Positions 14,877 through 16,288 of a DNA stretch of 16,288 nt are shown here, in pieces. Under the pieces are notes generated by a model. It saw only the letters and a list, made by a program, of their open reading frames with translations. It was not told the origin of the DNA and did not search any database. The translations under genes were made by a program, and so were the position numbers. The stretch is from positions 1-16,288 of the forward strand of contig JAOZQB010000045.1 in the NCBI GenBank assembly GCA_029932445.1, written 5' to 3'. The stretch is from Bacteroidales bacterium (GTDB taxonomy: Bacteria; Bacteroidota; Bacteroidia; Bacteroidales; JAADGE01). The first letter of the stretch is position 1. Every line of letters begins with the position of its first letter.

Positions 14877-15445
14877 TGCAACAAAGATATATCATCATAG
14901 GCGGTTCTGCCGGCAGTTTTAAAATTGTTACGGAAATTTTGGAAGCAATTCCGAAACACTTTCCGTTTGCTGTTATCTTAATTTTACATCGTTTAAAACA
15001 TATTAAAGAGGGTTTTACCGATGCATTAAGAATTAAATCTCTATTACCTGTTTCAGAACCCTTTGATAAAGAAAAAATTATTCCCGGCAGAGTGTATATT
15101 GCTCCGGCAAATTATCATTTGTATATAGAACCGAATAATACATTTGCACTTTCTGCGGAAGAAGTTGTAAATCATTCCAGACCGTCAATTGATGTGACAC
15201 TTAGTTCCGCAGCATTTTCCTTAAAAGAAAAAATGACGGGAATTGTATTGTCGGGTGCTAATAACGACGGGGCTGCCGGATTAAGAGATGTGATTAATTA
15301 CGGCGGTACGGCAATTGTTCAAGATCCTGAAGACGCAGCTGTTCCTACCATGCCTGAAGCAGCTTTAAAACTTTCGGGAACGAAAAATGTTTTATCTTCG
15401 CAGGAAATTATTGAATATATTAAAAATCTAAATTTCGAATTGTAA
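14876..15445 (+). CDS. Stand-alone CheB methylesterase domain protein
   Basis: This 189-residue protein is only the catalytic domain of CheB, which hydrolyses glutamyl methyl esters (and deamidates Gln) on chemoreceptors. The catalytic triad is present: Ser11 in GGSAGS, His38 in LHRLKH, and Asp131 in TGIVLSGANNDGAAG. The typical IAPANYHLYIE strand (75-85) and the VPTMPEAAL segment are also there. There is no N-terminal receiver domain, so phosphorylation by CheA cannot control it in the usual way; control must come from a partner or be absent. The gene is locked between the CheR-like gene and the GAF gene by one-base overlaps on both sides. Whether its target is a chemoreceptor or another protein is unknown. 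Confidence 0.9.
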   Translation: MQQRYIIIGGSAGSFKIVTEILEAIPKHFPFAVILILHRLKHIKEGFTDALRIKSLLPVSEPFDKEKIIPGRVYIAPANYHLYIEPNNTFALSAEEVVNHSRPSIDVTLSSAAFSLKEKMTGIVLSGANNDGAAGLRDVINYGGTAIVQDPEDAAVPTMPEAALKLSGTKNVLSSQEIIEYIKNLNFEL

Positions 15446-16170
15446 TGTCTAAAAATCTTGTCCGAAAAATAGTTGCGACTGTGTTTTTTATTTTATCTGT
15501 ATTCCTTATATGGCAATTATTTATCGTAAATCCTGAATATCAGAATAATAATAAAATGACAATCAAATTCGGAGCATTGTTCTTGTCGAATTTATTTTTA
15601 TTTGTTCTGACATATACGTTTCAAACAGAAAAAATAATTGAAAAAGAAAAAAAAATCGTTAAACAAAAAGAAAAAAACTTTGATGATATTGAAGAAGAAA
15701 AAGTGAGTGATACGGAATTGAAAATTAAAAGAATTATTTCAGACTCGGAAAATGTTTCATCGGACAAAAATTTCTATGAAGAGTTGTTAAAGATTTTTTC
15801 AAAGGAATTTTATATTGTTCAGGGGCTGTTTTATGTTAAGGGAAAAGATAAATTTAAAATGTCGGCAAGTTATGCGATATACGGAAATAAAAAGATTAAT
15901 GAATTTTCGGAAGGACAAGGAATTCCCGGGCAGGTTGCTAAGGATATGAAAATAAAGATAATTACGGATATCCCTGAAGATTATATTAATGTTGTTTCCG
16001 GATTGGGTGCTTGCTCTCCTCAAAATCTTCTTTTTATCCCGATTGTGTCAGCGAATGAAACGATTGCTTTGATAGAAGTTACGGCATTTGATAAGTTCCC
16101 GAATGATTTGGAATTATATTATAGTGAATTAAATTCTGCACTGGTAAAAAACATGAAACACCTATTATAA
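15445..16170 (+). CDS. Membrane-tethered GAF domain protein
   Basis: This 241-residue protein has two membrane segments (about 8-28 and 41-58) joined by a short loop. A Lys/Glu-rich coiled coil of about 35 residues follows, then a GAF-like domain at about 105-241. GAF features include the ASYAIYG strand, EGQGIPGQVA, a KIKIITDIPEDYI segment and LLFIPIVSANETIALIEV. The GAF domain should lie in the cytoplasm. No kinase, cyclase or other output domain follows; the protein ends with the GAF fold. It therefore probably passes its signal to a partner, and the one-base overlap with cheB points to the CheB/CheR pair. The GAF ligand cannot be told from sequence. Confidence 0.82.
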   Translation: MSKNLVRKIVATVFFILSVFLIWQLFIVNPEYQNNNKMTIKFGALFLSNLFLFVLTYTFQTEKIIEKEKKIVKQKEKNFDDIEEEKVSDTELKIKRIISDSENVSSDKNFYEELLKIFSKEFYIVQGLFYVKGKDKFKMSASYAIYGNKKINEFSEGQGIPGQVAKDMKIKIITDIPEDYINVVSGLGACSPQNLLFIPIVSANETIALIEVTAFDKFPNDLELYYSELNSALVKNMKHLL

Positions 16171-16207
16171 AAGCATAACAACCAAGGGGGTGACTATTGC
16201 ACGAACA

Positions 16208-16215
16208 TACTTTTG
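16208..16215 (+). promoter_or_regulatory. -7 promoter motif pointing off the right edge
   Basis: TACTTTTG is an exact TAnnTTTG match. No TTG lies 17-23 bp upstream. It may start transcription of a gene beyond the window; nothing visible here depends on it. Confidence 0.3.
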
Positions 16216-16230
16216 CAGAATAAAAATAAG

Positions 16231-16270
16231 CCGGCATGCGGGTGTTCCCTGCCTACCGGCAGGCAGGCCA
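16231..16270. repeat. GC-rich palindromic repeat
   Basis: CCTGCCT (16248-16254) pairs with AGGCAGG (16261-16267) around a 6-nt loop, next to a second short palindrome GCCGGC at 16230-16235. The 40 bases contain 29 G or C, in sharp contrast to the AT-rich genome. No T run follows, so it is not a typical terminator. It resembles short palindromic repeats scattered through many Bacteroidota genomes (from memory), and it may be one copy of such a family. Confidence 0.6.
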
Positions 16271-16288
16271 TGTGACCTTTGAAAATTA

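Noticed and set aside
14876..15445. Truncated CheB that lost its receiver domain by mutation
   Set aside because: The start codon overlaps the cheR stop exactly and no receiver-like remnant is present upstream; this is a native stand-alone domain form.
16231..16270. Terminator of the cheR-cheB-GAF operon
   Set aside because: The hairpin is strong but is followed by CCATGTGACC, not a U run, and lies about 80 bp past the last stop codon; a repeat is the better reading.
1..16288. CRISPR array, phage genes or insertion sequence
   Set aside because: No regularly spaced direct repeats, no transposase, integrase or phage-structural coding sequence was seen on either strand.

Overview
The window looks like a chromosomal segment of a low-GC member of the Bacteroidota. 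Three things point there: a DUF4294 protein, a propeller / Y_Y_Y / phosphatase sensor, and copies of the Bacteroidota -7 promoter element TAnnTTTG in nearly every promoter-bearing gap, with little sign of Shine-Dalgarno sequences. The sequence is strongly AT-rich, apart from two short GC-richer non-coding patches at about 6541-6620 and 16231-16270. I see no rRNA, tRNA, CRISPR array, insertion sequence or phage gene.

Layout. (1) 1-2606: glycine C-acetyltransferase (minus) with its terminator; a bacteriohemerythrin (plus) behind a well-formed promoter; a secreted DUF4294 protein ending in a terminator. (2) 2636-3873: a minus-strand pair, a membrane-anchored TlpA-like thioredoxin followed after 17 bp by an unrecognised secreted protein. 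(3) 3874-5060: a divergent gap with a terminator-like hairpin that serves no visible gene, then a secreted lipoprotein. (4) 5046-6343: thyA-folA, a two-gene thymidylate/folate operon (minus), convergent with the lipoprotein and sharing a bidirectional terminator with it. (5) 6344-6714: a 371-bp non-coding gap with nested inverted repeats. (6) 6715-10011: a 1098-residue sensor with a periplasmic propeller and a cytoplasmic SpoIIE/PP2C-type phosphatase. (7) 10015-13975: a probable minus-strand operon of an HMG-CoA-lyase-like enzyme, MalQ 4-alpha-glucanotransferase and a DUF389 membrane protein. (8) 14058-16170: a plus-strand operon, each junction a one-base TAATG overlap, of a CheR-like methyltransferase, a receiver-less CheB methylesterase and a membrane-tethered GAF protein. 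(9) 16171-16288: a -7 promoter motif and a GC-rich palindrome before the window edge.

How the genes fit together. ThyA makes dTMP and dihydrofolate, and FolA regenerates tetrahydrofolate. Most other genes are housekeeping or envelope functions. The signalling content is one SpoIIE-output sensor and one chemotaxis-like module with no receptor, CheA or CheW nearby. The most unusual points are the CheR-like protein with a partly eroded SAM pocket beside an intact CheB triad, the HMG-CoA-lyase-like enzyme lacking the family's catalytic Cys and metal-ligand Asn, the structured patch at 6429-6643, and the orphan terminator at 3945-3968. I did not find a complete, convincing new multi-gene system; the CheR/CheB/GAF operon is the closest candidate.
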